Assembly: GCA_027405735.1 (NCBI GenBank)
Contig: JAPEHQ010000001.1
Span: 3,038,001 to 3,102,000 of the forward strand
Direction: 5' to 3'
From: Mucor racemosus
Lineage: Eukaryota; Mucoromycota; Mucoromycetes; Mucorales; Mucoraceae
DNA: 64,000 nucleotides
Shown here: positions 9,901-18,673 of the stretch, in pieces
Numbering within the stretch: the stretch's first letter is position 1
Layout of the letters: the number at the start of each line of letters is the position of its first letter
Notes under the pieces: model-generated
Told to the model about the DNA's origin: nothing
The model's input: the letters and a program-made list of their open reading frames with translations, nothing else
The model's database searches: none
Position numbers and translations under genes: made by a program

Positions 9901-12116
9901 TGAATAACAGGTCGCAATGCTTCAGCAATTGGAAATTGTCTACGACATGTATTCGCAAGTGGAGTATCTTTCTTTATGGGCAATGTAATTTCACTACCAG
10001 GAATATTACAATATGCTTTAGGACTAATACTAGTATTTGCATCAATAAATGGTTGTAATTCGTTCATCATAATTTTACGTTCTTCTTCAGATCCATAAGG
10101 ATCTTCATTTGGTTTATAAGGATTGGGTTCAATCTTTGGTATTTCATAACCAACACGATCTGACCAATCTGCTGCAATATTACCTAACGTAATACCAACT
10201 TTATACAATAAATCCATTCCAAATACACAATGGACATCGTCAAATAAATCAAAAACTTCAAATTTTGAATGAACAATTTTAGAACCATAATTAATTATAA
10301 GCTCTTCTTCAGTTTGACCCTTACGATCTACTACACTGTTATTTTGTGCCAATTTAATAATACCATTTTTATTACAAATATTTAAATTTAGAAAAGAAAC
10401 TAATTGTGGTGAAATTGCACTAAACGTGCAACCAGTATCCAACAAAAACCAAGTGTTGACCTTGATGCCAGCGCTTGTTTCTAAAATAACAGGTAAATAA
10501 AGAAGACCATTAGTATTCATATTATTATTAGGCATCTTCCTAAAATAATCACTATCAAATTGCTTACATTCACTATCGGTATCCATTTGAGATACTTCTT
10601 TTCCCTTTTTCTTTGGGGCAGCAATAGTGGCCACAGCAAAATGTTGGTCACTTTCATCATCAGATGAATCATCAGTGTCTTCAGTAACACGAGAAGGAGT
10701 AGGCACGATAGACTTCTTCTTTTTCCCATGAACAGTGTTCTTGGTATTCTTCTTGCACACTGCTTTGTGCGCATACGTGAAGGGAGTAAATCCACAATCA
10801 AGGCATTTTGGTGTATCACCACCATTATTTGCTTTTTGTTTGGTATGGAATTTACCAGCTCTTCTTACTGGCTTTTTTGCAAAACCATTGTATTGTTTAC
10901 CAATACGATTACCAGCATTATGATTACCATTGTAACCACCACGAGAAGATGAACCATAATGGCCACCTTGTTGCTTCAACTGCCTAATTATTCTCTGGGT
11001 CAGTTCTTCTTCTTTTCTGTGCTTTTCCTCTCGGTAATAACTATCACGACGCAACAAATCGTAAACACTTCGAAGCTGAGAGATTGCATAATCCAAAGTA
11101 TCCTTCTCTTTATCTCTCGATTGAGAAATATTCAATGATACAGGACTATACAAATCCACATCAAGACCCTTCAACAAATAATCAGTCAAACTAGTGTTCT
11201 CAGTAACACCAGCCAAGTCTTTCAACGTCGTAAACTTGTCGATATAGACTTCTAAGCTTTCACATTTCTCCAATTTCAAATTTTTCAATTTGTTGAGAGC
11301 AGCTTTCTTTTCCTCAGCCTCAGAAGGACTATACTTAGCCTTCAACTTGGACTTAAATTGACCCCAAGAAATACTAGGGTATCTCTCGATTACTTCACGA
11401 GTCCAAGCAGCCATCCCAGTCGACATTTTGGGCTTTATGATTCTTTTCCAGTTTGCTTCAACTGAAATTGAACGAGATTCCAATACATCTTCGAACTGAG
11501 TCAAACATGCGTCCATACTTTGAAAAATGAATTTCTTGGTATTAAACTTATGTCCTTTCCATTGCAAAAATGGAGTGTCAGAAGGAACTAACGATGATTC
11601 ACCCGTGGCAGTACCCATCATGGTACTTTCATCAAATAAAAGATCATAATTCTCTTTTACCAGTTTTAACTGACGTTTCAAGGCACTTGCTTTTGAGGCT
11701 AGAGTACCATTATCAATATGCTTAATTGATAATGCAGTTGCATTATACAACTGAACTCGCAGTTGTTTGATTTCATTCAACAACTTCACTTGATGTTCCT
11801 TTCCTAAGAAAGTAACTTCTTGAACACCATGGTCAAGATCAAGTTCACTATCACTCATGATAGTATCATCATCCATAGAAAGAGCGTCATCGCTCAATTC
11901 CTTGGTAATACGAGCGTCTTCGCTACAAGTATTATAGTTATCATGCAGAGCATCATTGCTCAATGCATCATTTACATCTTGTCCCGAAGACAAAGATGAA
12001 CCAAGATCAAAATCCATATCCAAAGATACAGATTGAGAAGTAGTACCAGTAGCAGGCTGACGAGCCTTGGTAGCAGAGGTACCAGTAGCTTGTTTAATAG
12101 TAGTGTTGTTGCTCAT
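6906..12116 (-). CDS. Gag-Pol polyprotein of the chromovirus
   Basis: A single 1736-codon frame with Gag and Pol fused and no frameshift. Order by residue: acidic N-terminus; Gag capsid-like region (about 185-360); a Cys/His cluster near 438-454 that is not a canonical CCHC knuckle; aspartic protease with D-T-G at 560-562; reverse transcriptase (about 735-940) with catalytic Asp824 and F-I-D-D at 886-889; RNase H with Asp1038, Glu1079 and Asp1104; integrase with an HHCC zinc site (His1293, His1297, Cys1329, Cys1332) and the catalytic triad Asp1360, Asp1419, Glu1455, the last two exactly 35 residues apart; a G-P-F motif near 1595-1597; and a C-terminal chromodomain (about 1643-1692) with the W-E-P core. 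The chromodomain places it among chromoviruses, which use it to aim integration at particular chromatin. A Lys-rich tail follows. Confidence 0.97.
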   Translation of the reverse strand: MSNNTTIKQATGTSATKARQPATGTTSQSVSLDMDFDLGSSLSSGQDVNDALSNDALHDNYNTCSEDARITKELSDDALSMDDDTIMSDSELDLDHGVQEVTFLGKEHQVKLLNEIKQLRVQLYNATALSIKHIDNGTLASKASALKRQLKLVKENYDLLFDESTMMGTATGESSLVPSDTPFLQWKGHKFNTKKFIFQSMDACLTQFEDVLESRSISVEANWKRIIKPKMSTGMAAWTREVIERYPSISWGQFKSKLKAKYSPSEAEEKKAALNKLKNLKLEKCESLEVYIDKFTTLKDLAGVTENTSLTDYLLKGLDVDLYSPVSLNISQSRDKEKDTLDYAISQLRSVYDLLRRDSYYREEKHRKEEELTQRIIRQLKQQGGHYGSSSRGGYNGNHNAGNRIGKQYNGFAKKPVRRAGKFHTKQKANNGGDTPKCLDCGFTPFTYAHKAVCKKNTKNTVHGKKKKSIVPTPSRVTEDTDDSSDDESDQHFAVATIAAPKKKGKEVSQMDTDSECKQFDSDYFRKMPNNNMNTNGLLYLPVILETSAGIKVNTWFLLDTGCTFSAISPQLVSFLNLNICNKNGIIKLAQNNSVVDRKGQTEEELIINYGSKIVHSKFEVFDLFDDVHCVFGMDLLYKVGITLGNIAADWSDRVGYEIPKIEPNPYKPNEDPYGSEEERKIMMNELQPFIDANTSISPKAYCNIPGSEITLPIKKDTPLANTCRRQFPIAEALRPVIQKQVEKWRENGVIKRAKPNTPHNSPIFTVRKKNSDGEYTGKEHRVVIDCRLINNALDPEKLERFPLPLISDLHRKMSKHSLYTVIDLSQCFHAFKISRSSRSYLTFTDMEGLTWSFSHCPYGLTMVSSHAQKILSNLFADISDTTTHFIDDVTIHTENDLKKHTELVKIVIDRLTKANLRINTEKLHIAQKSIYILGFCLSSEGLALDPRKVSNVLDWEPTVKSSRELSSRLGLINFFRSNLPRLSMLTAPLDKLRNAPDITKVWTPEHTKLMKQLQELLVSSAVLSVPNLHYPICVVTDSSAYAIGAAMYQVIGNKIKYLGFIARSLSPSEQRWGSSKRELAAVVYAFKKFHQWLYGRRFHLFVDNRGILFLHSQPKLDRMVENYYDTIFEMDFDITFCSGINNILADTLSRLFWPYNTLVESGDKRLIKNHVNEKNLVKQDIDTKVKGKRKHVVDNVVEEKKKRKLHVVNKGKDKLKEAHDNLIACDTSVISGSPKVIIPRETSDLFNNAKLTAYVNKLKNKNEDLLFCVSHLDVYETPASDEEKQNILEKTHLLGHFGIHAMEQVIHQDLNMHWKGLREDITKYISNCHKCRQFNLAKHVYHPPKQEAPEGIMDHVVFDLGGFDCTTPRGNNFILVVLDLFSRFIILRAIPDKSATTVAKELVSIFSLFGYPRIVGHDRGAEFHNKLLEKILKHAEVENRASLPFTPQGNSCCEAAVKSAKTIIIKMLEGRSKDWDLYLNGTALSLNVHRSRLHGMMPFMVMFHRAPNEFKDYRGDKPTLHEREIDVEAFKKKLDLIDRIIVPAIRDQILKTQDKDSNYFRKRHRILEKPYPIGSTVMIKNIENKNRKTDPNYEGPFYIHGITKNGSYILTDKTDTFLARDVPTQQIKLISTNDAKEDNSDVYEVQAIIKHRGTPPNYEYLVRWKNFTEDHDSWEPPASFDSPDVIKHYWARVDANTQSNGKGKQAPKSINTRKIATREEKSKKKRERLLAEDTI

Positions 12117-12181
12117 TTTAAAAAGTAAAATAGTATGAGTTGTTTAGAGTATAATAGAAGTTTTTAGGTAGATTAAAAAAA

Positions 12182-12426
12182 TGAAATGTCAAAACGGTCT
12201 TAAGAAATAATCTTGCCAAAATATTACACTTTTTATTAACAATACATCCAGAGGATGTATTTATATACTTTTCATTATAACTATTACACAGAATTACTAT
12301 CTAAGAACATTACACCAATTTACTAAGACGCATGTGAATCAACGTGTACACCTGTTGATTTACTATAATACCGAATATTGACTGCGACCTTGAATGTGCG
12401 ACCTAGGATATGATATTGACATAACA
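12182..12426 (-). repeat. 5' LTR of the chromovirus
   Basis: Same 245-bp sequence as 6356-6600 by direct reading. In element sense its end is followed by a run of seven T and then AATCTACC. Confidence 0.93.
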
Positions 12427-12431
12427 ACTTG

Positions 12432-13640
12432 CTTTTACCACACTTAAAAACTCAACTTAAGATGCCAAATATCTCGAGGTTTTAATAAGCTTGCACTTAA
12501 AGGCTTCTAAGCTAAATCTTCTTGTTTTTCAATGTTTTATTACATATTAAAGTTTCAGGGATGGTTTTTTTTTGGAAATTTTTTGGACCCCCAAACCTCA
12601 TAATTGTAAATCCTATTTTGTTTTGTTTTTCTGTTTTATAGTTTTAACAATTTGGAGAATTTTCACATTTTTTTACAAAAGTATCGCTAGAAATCAGACA
12701 ACCAAGTTTTCTGGGGTAAAATTGACTGCTGAAAACGCATCTGCAATTCATTTTATTGTATCTATTAATTTCGCCGAGATTTTTGCGATACAGTATAAAC
12801 TTTGCTGGATTCTAGTATATACGCCTATGGCAACCCTTAAATTTCATTATAAAGTCTTACTTGAACACATAATAAAAGTTGGTGAACAAATTATTACATA
12901 CATTTTGATATATAATTTTAGATGTCAAGTCTAGTTTCAACAATTTTAGAGGGCAAAATAAGCTGAAAAACGTGAATATTTTTACTGGTGATCAATTTTA
13001 ACGGAACTTTTTTTTCAAAAACAGTACCCATCCATTTAACATTGTCCCGGCTACAAATTTTATTAAATAAAGCAAAGATGGTTACTATAGTGGTTGTTTC
13101 ATAAATTTGAATGATGCAGAAATGGCCAGCTTAAAATTGAGAAATCGCACTTGAAATGAAAATAAGTCGAGAAAATACTAAGGTATTGCAATAATGGTTA
13201 TTAAGTAAAGTCTACTTTATTTTTCATTCTCTACCAGAATATTTAGGTTTTGGATGACTGTAAATACTTTTTTATTTTTTTATAAATTTTGTGAGAGTAC
13301 TTTTTCTGTTAAAGAGATCCATGAAGGGATGACAGGTATGCAAAGCTAAAACCATAGGATAGTACTCATTAACGTCTATCTAACGAATTTTATCTCGTGA
13401 AAAAATATTGATTTTTGGTCGAGAAAATTGAGATTGAATGATTGATTTTTGGTGATACAAAAAAAGATCAATTTTGGACGAGGATATACAAGGAAAAATT
13501 TTCGCCGACCAAAAAAAAAATCAAAAAAATGTATATCCCCACGAAAAATAGGGCTAAAGCTACGTATAAATACTCATTTTGTAGATAATTTTGTTGTACA
13601 TAATGTGAAAATAAAATATTTTAGAATTGCATTTGAATAA
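12432..13640 (+). repeat. Rest of Y1, then internal block Z of the old element
   Basis: 12432-12475 completes block Y1. From about 12818 to 13640 the sequence matches, in reverse, 34200-35024 and in part 25520-26180. The stretch 12476-12817 has no partner in the window. Near the right end a 63-codon frame (13449-13640) has recognisable relatives in both other copies. An open frame of 120 codons at 12572-12934 shows no protein-like features. Confidence 0.6.
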
Positions 13641-14116
13641 AGGGTACTTTTTGATCAAAAACCGTTAAAATTTGACATTAAATTTACTAGGGATTTTATG
13701 AGAAAAACATTTTCAAAATCTACACAGATCGATTCAGAATTAAAAACTAAACCCAAGATATTTAATACTCTAGTTCAACTTGCTATGCATTTTTGTGAGC
13801 AATTAAACATACAAGGTTTTTTTTGGATTTTTTTGAATTTTTTTTCCATTTGAACACTTTTTGGATTCAAGCTCAGTTACATGTGCATATCTGATTATGC
13901 AATTTTATATGATGATATTCAAAATTGGAGCGTGCCCCCATCTCAATAGATAATCAGGAAATAAAAAATGTAGGGCTATATTTGAGATGCTACAGAATAT
14001 TGACAAAAAAGTTATTTCTATTTATTTTCATTTTTCAGCGAATATAAGGCTTCAAAAGTGAAACATTTGCTTTCCCTCAGCTTAAAAACACAACCTAAAA
14101 TGTCAAATATCTTGAG
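13641..14116 (+). repeat. Internal block Y2 of the old element
   Basis: An uninterrupted copy of the block seen at 5937-6355, ending AATATCTTGAG just before terminal unit X. It serves as the 'empty site' that shows where the Gypsy element landed in Y1. Confidence 0.75.
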
Positions 14117-14351
14117 TGTCGGTTTTCGAGGATATCAAACAGCCAATTTTGAAGTTAATTCCATTTCTAACACATGTTGAAATGTAATTCTTATAAATAG
14201 TTTTTTAAAATAATAAGACCTAGAAGCTCTGGGTTCCTTCTTTCACTATTAGATTTTCTAGTAATAAAGCCTACGTTCTCCATGATAAATGTTACTAGTC
14301 TTTATTATTATTCTTTCTATAAATGAGATTGTATGTATCCATAAACTCTCA
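14117..14351 (+). repeat. Terminal direct repeat X (3') of the old element
   Basis: 235 bp, TG..CA, followed directly by the target duplication ATACG at 14352-14356. Confidence 0.75.
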
Positions 14352-14356
14352 ATACG

Positions 14357-15020
14357 TCTATCATCATGCTACTATTAAATAACAAAAACGTTATTCAATT
14401 GTACTGTATTTATGCAATATCTATATGTTTGATCTTTTAGTAAATCAATGAATTTGTCCATCATTTAAGATTAATGTTGAGCTTCTTAATTTACATAATC
14501 AAGGCGGTATTTTAATGCTTGTTTTTTGACATATTTGTTAATGATCCGCATAGAGTAATCCTTTCTTTGGTGTATGTGTTTCTTCGATTTATTTTATGAA
14601 TTGATTTGTTTTATTTTCATGATTCGAGTTATTTTATTGTAATTCGCGCCTAATTCTGATAGATCACACAATTTACTGTGTGTCGAGAAAATCATGACCA
14701 AGGTGCACCTATAGCTTACTGTGCATTTTAATTGATGCATACAATTAAAAATACGACCTCTATTAATACTGATCCAAGTAGGCTGCTATTCTACATAAAC
14801 ACTTTTTATCCACAAAATACCCATATTTCGTTGATCAAGTTTTTGAGCATCTTCATATATTTTTTTAGTCAATTCTGTTGCAATTACCGATAAAGATGAG
14901 TGGCTCGTTTGAGGCATATTTATGCCTTAATCTTGATGACATTTGAAATCAAGAAGGCAGATGTTAAGTGTCAAATGTTTCAAATTGGAAGCCGCACGAC
15001 TACGAACTGATAAAACTCTG
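14357..15020. other. Intergenic with a short dispersed repeat (family H)
   Basis: About 14670-14825 matches 32820-32965 in the same orientation; shared words include 'gtgcacctata' and 'atactgatccaagta'. Otherwise AT-rich with no coding signal. Confidence 0.5.
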
Positions 15021-15750
15021 TCATCGACTATATAACCTCGTAACTCTAGGATTTAAATTATTGAAAATCAACGTATAAAGTTTTGAAAGTTGATGCCTAA
15101 TTTGTGCGCCTTTATACTTTGATATTTCGATATTTGGTGTCTTTTCAAGCGTATCATAATATGGTGATATATTTTCGTATCTTTTGTCTTTTTTGTTTGC
15201 TTCCACAGTGGCTTTATTGTCGTCATTAGGATAAATCTGCCTAATGGTTATTAAATTATTTTTACTCTTCATAGTAGAGACAAAATTCTTTAGCTCTTCC
15301 ATATCTTTCATATACCATTCATAGAGACAAACAGCGCCTATATCCTTAAAAGCCTTGAGAATATGCCCAGCAGAGGCATTAGCATTTTTTACATGAGCAA
15401 GAGCCAATTTAAAGGAATTTGAGAATTTGCATGTAAGGTACTCCACTCTTTGAGGAGAATGTACTCCACCTAGAAGTAATTAACGAATGATTGGAACCTT
15501 TTCACCATTTTTTAGCAGCCATATCTTCAATTCATTTTTACCTAATGCTCTTAATGCTCTCGAGAAAGTATCAAACCCCACTTCAATTTTAAGAATTTGC
15601 AGGCAATAACAATTTTTTAAAATATTCTCCCATTTTTTTATGCTATGAATGCTCCCACAGATTACTAATTTGAGAATTGTCAAATTTTTGAATTTATCTA
15701 GCCGATCAAGAATAGAGATTTCCGTTTCGGGATCTCTAGGGATGACTAGT
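15021..15750 (-). pseudogene. Decayed protein gene, perhaps leucine-rich-repeat/F-box type
   Basis: One reading frame runs from about 15750 to the stop at 15021 and is broken once, by a TAA at about 15479. Its composition is protein-like: leucine-spaced stretches (L-x2-L-x-I and L-x2-L-x-I-E-V) near the N-terminal end, then a mixed-charge region with conserved-looking Trp and Tyr. The leucine spacing suggests leucine-rich repeats such as those of fungal F-box proteins, but the match is weak and rests on pattern alone. No start codon or promoter was found before the frame, so this is a 5'-truncated remnant. No neighbour suggests a function. Confidence 0.4.
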
Positions 15751-17405
15751 TATAGTTATTGTAAAATGTGTTTAAAGTAGTAAAATGTTGCCGCATATTT
15801 ATTAGTACATTTAAACATTATTGGTTAAAATGTTCGAGTGGATCCTGAGCAATTAACAGGATATTGAATGATTTCCTTCTCAATGAACCTGACAGGGTGC
15901 TTCCAGGTTGAGCGTGAAGACTAATTCAAAGAAATTGTTTTCAAATGGAAAGTTCAATGAACCATATGAACCTACTTTTAAGTACTTGATTGATCGACCT
16001 AGGAACGGCTTCTTTTTTAAGTGTTTAAAAAAAACGGAGTAGGATGCCACTGTTTGAGAAACTTATTTTTGACTAAACATGGCCTTTTCGGCAGGAGAAT
16101 CCCAAGATTTACAAACTAACCGATACCTGGCTAATTATTTCACAGATTCGGTTTAATCGAATACATTAATCCAGACTTCTAGAGGCAATTTAGACCACGT
16201 AGCCATCATTCTTTGATTTTATGTCTCTTCAGGTCAAAATTATGAAATAGTTGAATGGCAAAATGAGAGAAAAAATTAAGTCATTATTGGGCAGTTATAA
16301 GTACACACTATTCATCAAACAAGATATTACTTTAAATGTGTGCTATAGGATCTTGAGGTGGTTCTATATAGAAAATGATTTGATTTCTATATACACATCA
16401 AATTTGAACGCTGCTCTTTAGTAATTTATTATTATTATTGTATCTGAATTCAGAAATTGAAAACCTCAACTAAAATCTCCAAAATTAAGTATATATGATA
16501 GGCAAAATGAAAATTTTCGATACAAAAAATACCAGCATTATACGCTACCATCAGTCGATCTATTCAATATATCCAACTTGTAAAATATGAACAATATGGG
16601 CTTGAAAAATCTTGAAAAGTATTTATAATTTGCTAATCTAGATTTGTAATTCTATCTACTTGTTCCTTAAACACAGGCAAATAACAGGTGCTTTGGTGGC
16701 ACAAAAACATCGGAATGTGGGGCATTGTAGTAGTATTAAAGGTTAAGGATTGGTCATTTGTAATTAGATTCGAGGTGTCTTGATTGGTAAAATAGAGCAA
16801 AAAAAGGCCTCAATTACCTTGTTGTTTTGACGGAAGATCAATAAAATGATATATTCGCATGATTGATAATCTTTTATACAAACTGATTGGTAAAAAAAAA
16901 AAAAAAAAAAAAAAAAAACGATTATCAGTTTAAAATACTCTTATTTTCTATCAAATTTTCACATTTAACATTTGTCATGCCTTACAAAGATCCACTAAAA
17001 AACTCTAATTCGAAAAAATTACATCATTTGATTGCGCATTGATTGTTTAATTGAACTGTGCTTTTATGTAAATGTATATGTTTATATGGCTTTAATTGGA
17101 AATTGATTGACAGAGGACACTTTATATAGATAGATGTACACCCTTTTTTTCTTGGCTGATTCAGTTCTTATTTTTTACATCTAAATCTAGATTTATAAAT
17201 GTGTGGAGAAAAAGACCTTTCTGATGTTAGTTCCTAAAGGCTCCGATAGAACAGAGATGTTAATGGTGTGTGTACCTCTATAAAGTACGGGTAATACAAA
17301 AACTCTAATGCCAAGTCAAGTACCCCAAAATAGCTAAATATAAGATTGGTAACAATGAAAAATTATGACAGAAAGAAAGAGGCAATAGAATAAAAAATAG
17401 TTTTA

Positions 17406-17455
<50 letters not shown>

Positions 17456-17491
17456 AAAAAAGAAAGCAAAATAAATGAAAGGCATATAAAA
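15751..17491. other. Intergenic with homopolymer and GA microsatellite
   Basis: No gene or repeat partner recognised. A run of about 28 A lies at 16891-16918 and a (GA)n microsatellite at 17418-17448, just downstream of the bHLH gene. Confidence 0.5.
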
Positions 17492-18673
17492 TTACATAGA
17501 GATTTTTCTTAAATGGTTCAATTTACCAGAACTAAGTAAACGTTCACGAAAACTGAAATGGTTTTGGTTATAATTTTCATCGGCTGGAATTATAAAACTA
17601 GGAGCTGAATGTTGTTGCCATTCATCCGATGGCATGACCATAGCAGCAGGAGTAGAGAATGAAATGCTATTAGAGTTATTTACAGTAGAGAAAGAAGAAG
17701 AAGAAGGTAAGGATGCATGCTGAAGCGTTGGTGAAGTTGTAGTTGAAGTAGTGGGAGTATCAATCATTGCAGGGATCGAAATTGAATGATAATCTCCTCC
17801 TTTTGAAGATGATTTATGATGAGTAGGGTAAAGAGTTTGATGTGGTTGAATGTTGTGCTTGGTTAACAGTGCTTGTTGAACCCGTAATTGTTCTTGCAAC
17901 AACTCCAATTGCTTTTGTTGGTTTTTATGAGCAATCAAAGCAGCAATTGCACTTGGGGGTAAATTTGAATGTTTTTTAAGTGTCTTTTGTTGAACTCTTT
18001 GTTGCAATTGAACCAATCTATCTTTTAATGACTTGTTACGTTTATCAAGTTGCTTGATATAATCAACAGATTTGAATAAAATTGTACTTTTTGAATTGTT
18101 AATGTTCTTTAAAGTCGGGATTATTTCAGTAAGTTCTTTGAATCCACCACGAATTGTGTTGCGTCTCTTTTGTTCAGACGCTATATGATTTGCACGCTTT
18201 TGATCATCTGAAAGCAGCTCTCTGTTCTTTTTGTTGATTTCTTCTTCATCTTCTTCATCTGCAATCTCTTGATAAGGTCTTTTGGTCTTATTCCCATGAC
18301 ACAAATTGTTGGATGAGGGCACCTCGTGATGGCCAATAACTTCCTATAATGTTATAAAAAGTTTGAGTAACATGAAAAAGTGTGGGAAAATTATCTTTCC
18401 AATTACCTTTTTGATTTGATTTTCTTCGAGGAAATTATTGAGAAACTCATTGAACGATTTTTGTTGTTGTTCATTCTCGTCATTTAATACAATTGAATGA
18501 AAATTGTTATCATTGAAAGTTTCTGCAGGCTCTTGGAGATCATCAAACTCGTATGCACTTGAAACTGAATCTGCACGTCCCGTGTAAAGAGAAGGCAAAG
18601 GATCCCAAATAGAAGAAGTGCTACTGCTTGTGCTAGTAACGCTAGAAGTTTTGTGAGAGGGATCGTATTCCAT
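17492..18673 (-). CDS. bHLH transcription factor, class B (E-box binding)
   Basis: Exons (minus strand) 18673..18407 and 18343..17492 give 372 residues; the 63-nt intron is GT..AG and phase 0. The N-terminal 90 residues are acidic and Ser/Asn-rich. An acidic stretch precedes the basic helix-loop-helix at about residues 138-192. The basic region carries His142, Glu146 and Arg150, the H-E-R code of proteins that read CACGTG. Helix 2 continues into a leucine- and glutamine-rich coiled coil (about 190-260), so the protein is probably bHLH-leucine zipper and dimeric. The tail is Ser/Thr-rich. Fungal relatives of this layout regulate lipid, phosphate or glycolytic genes; the target here cannot be told. 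It stands alone between two repeat-rich stretches. A GTG at 18322 inside exon 2 is not the start; the ATG at 18673 is. Confidence 0.92.

Larger units (their letters stand above)
6356..12426 (-). mobile_element. Intact Ty3/Gypsy chromovirus LTR retrotransposon
   Basis: Two 245-bp LTRs (6356-6600 and 12182-12426), read by eye as identical, start TG and end CA. They are flanked by a perfect 5-bp target duplication ACTTG (6351-6355 and 12427-12431). The element reads on the minus strand and holds one uninterrupted Gag-Pol with all enzymatic motifs. Identical LTRs and no stop codons imply a very recent insertion that may still be competent. The insertion site is block Y of the older element. Upstream of the 3' LTR (minus sense) is a purine-rich stretch ending GTGGGATGG that could serve as the polypurine tract. 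The sequence directly after the 5' LTR (minus sense, from 12181) is a T run and lacks the usual TGG of a tRNA primer site. Confidence 0.95.
5698..14351 (+). mobile_element. Old non-autonomous LTR-type element, split by a younger Gypsy insertion
   Basis: Two direct copies of a TG..CA unit (5698-5936 and 14117-14351) are bordered outside by the same five bases, ATACG, at 5693-5697 and 14352-14356. This is the signature of an LTR retroelement insertion. Without the nested chromovirus the element is about 2.6 kb, too small for gag-pol, and no reverse transcriptase can be read in it, so it would be non-autonomous. The internal region is unusual: one block (Y) lies directly next to both terminal units, giving the order X-Y-Z-Y-X. 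The two X copies differ at many positions, so the insertion is old. Further copies of Z-Y-X or Z-Y lie at 24830-26183 and 33765-35024. Confidence 0.7.

Noticed and set aside
12572..12934. A 120-codon plus-strand frame in block Z
   Set aside because: Phe/Ile-rich AT composition, no motif, and not open in copy C.
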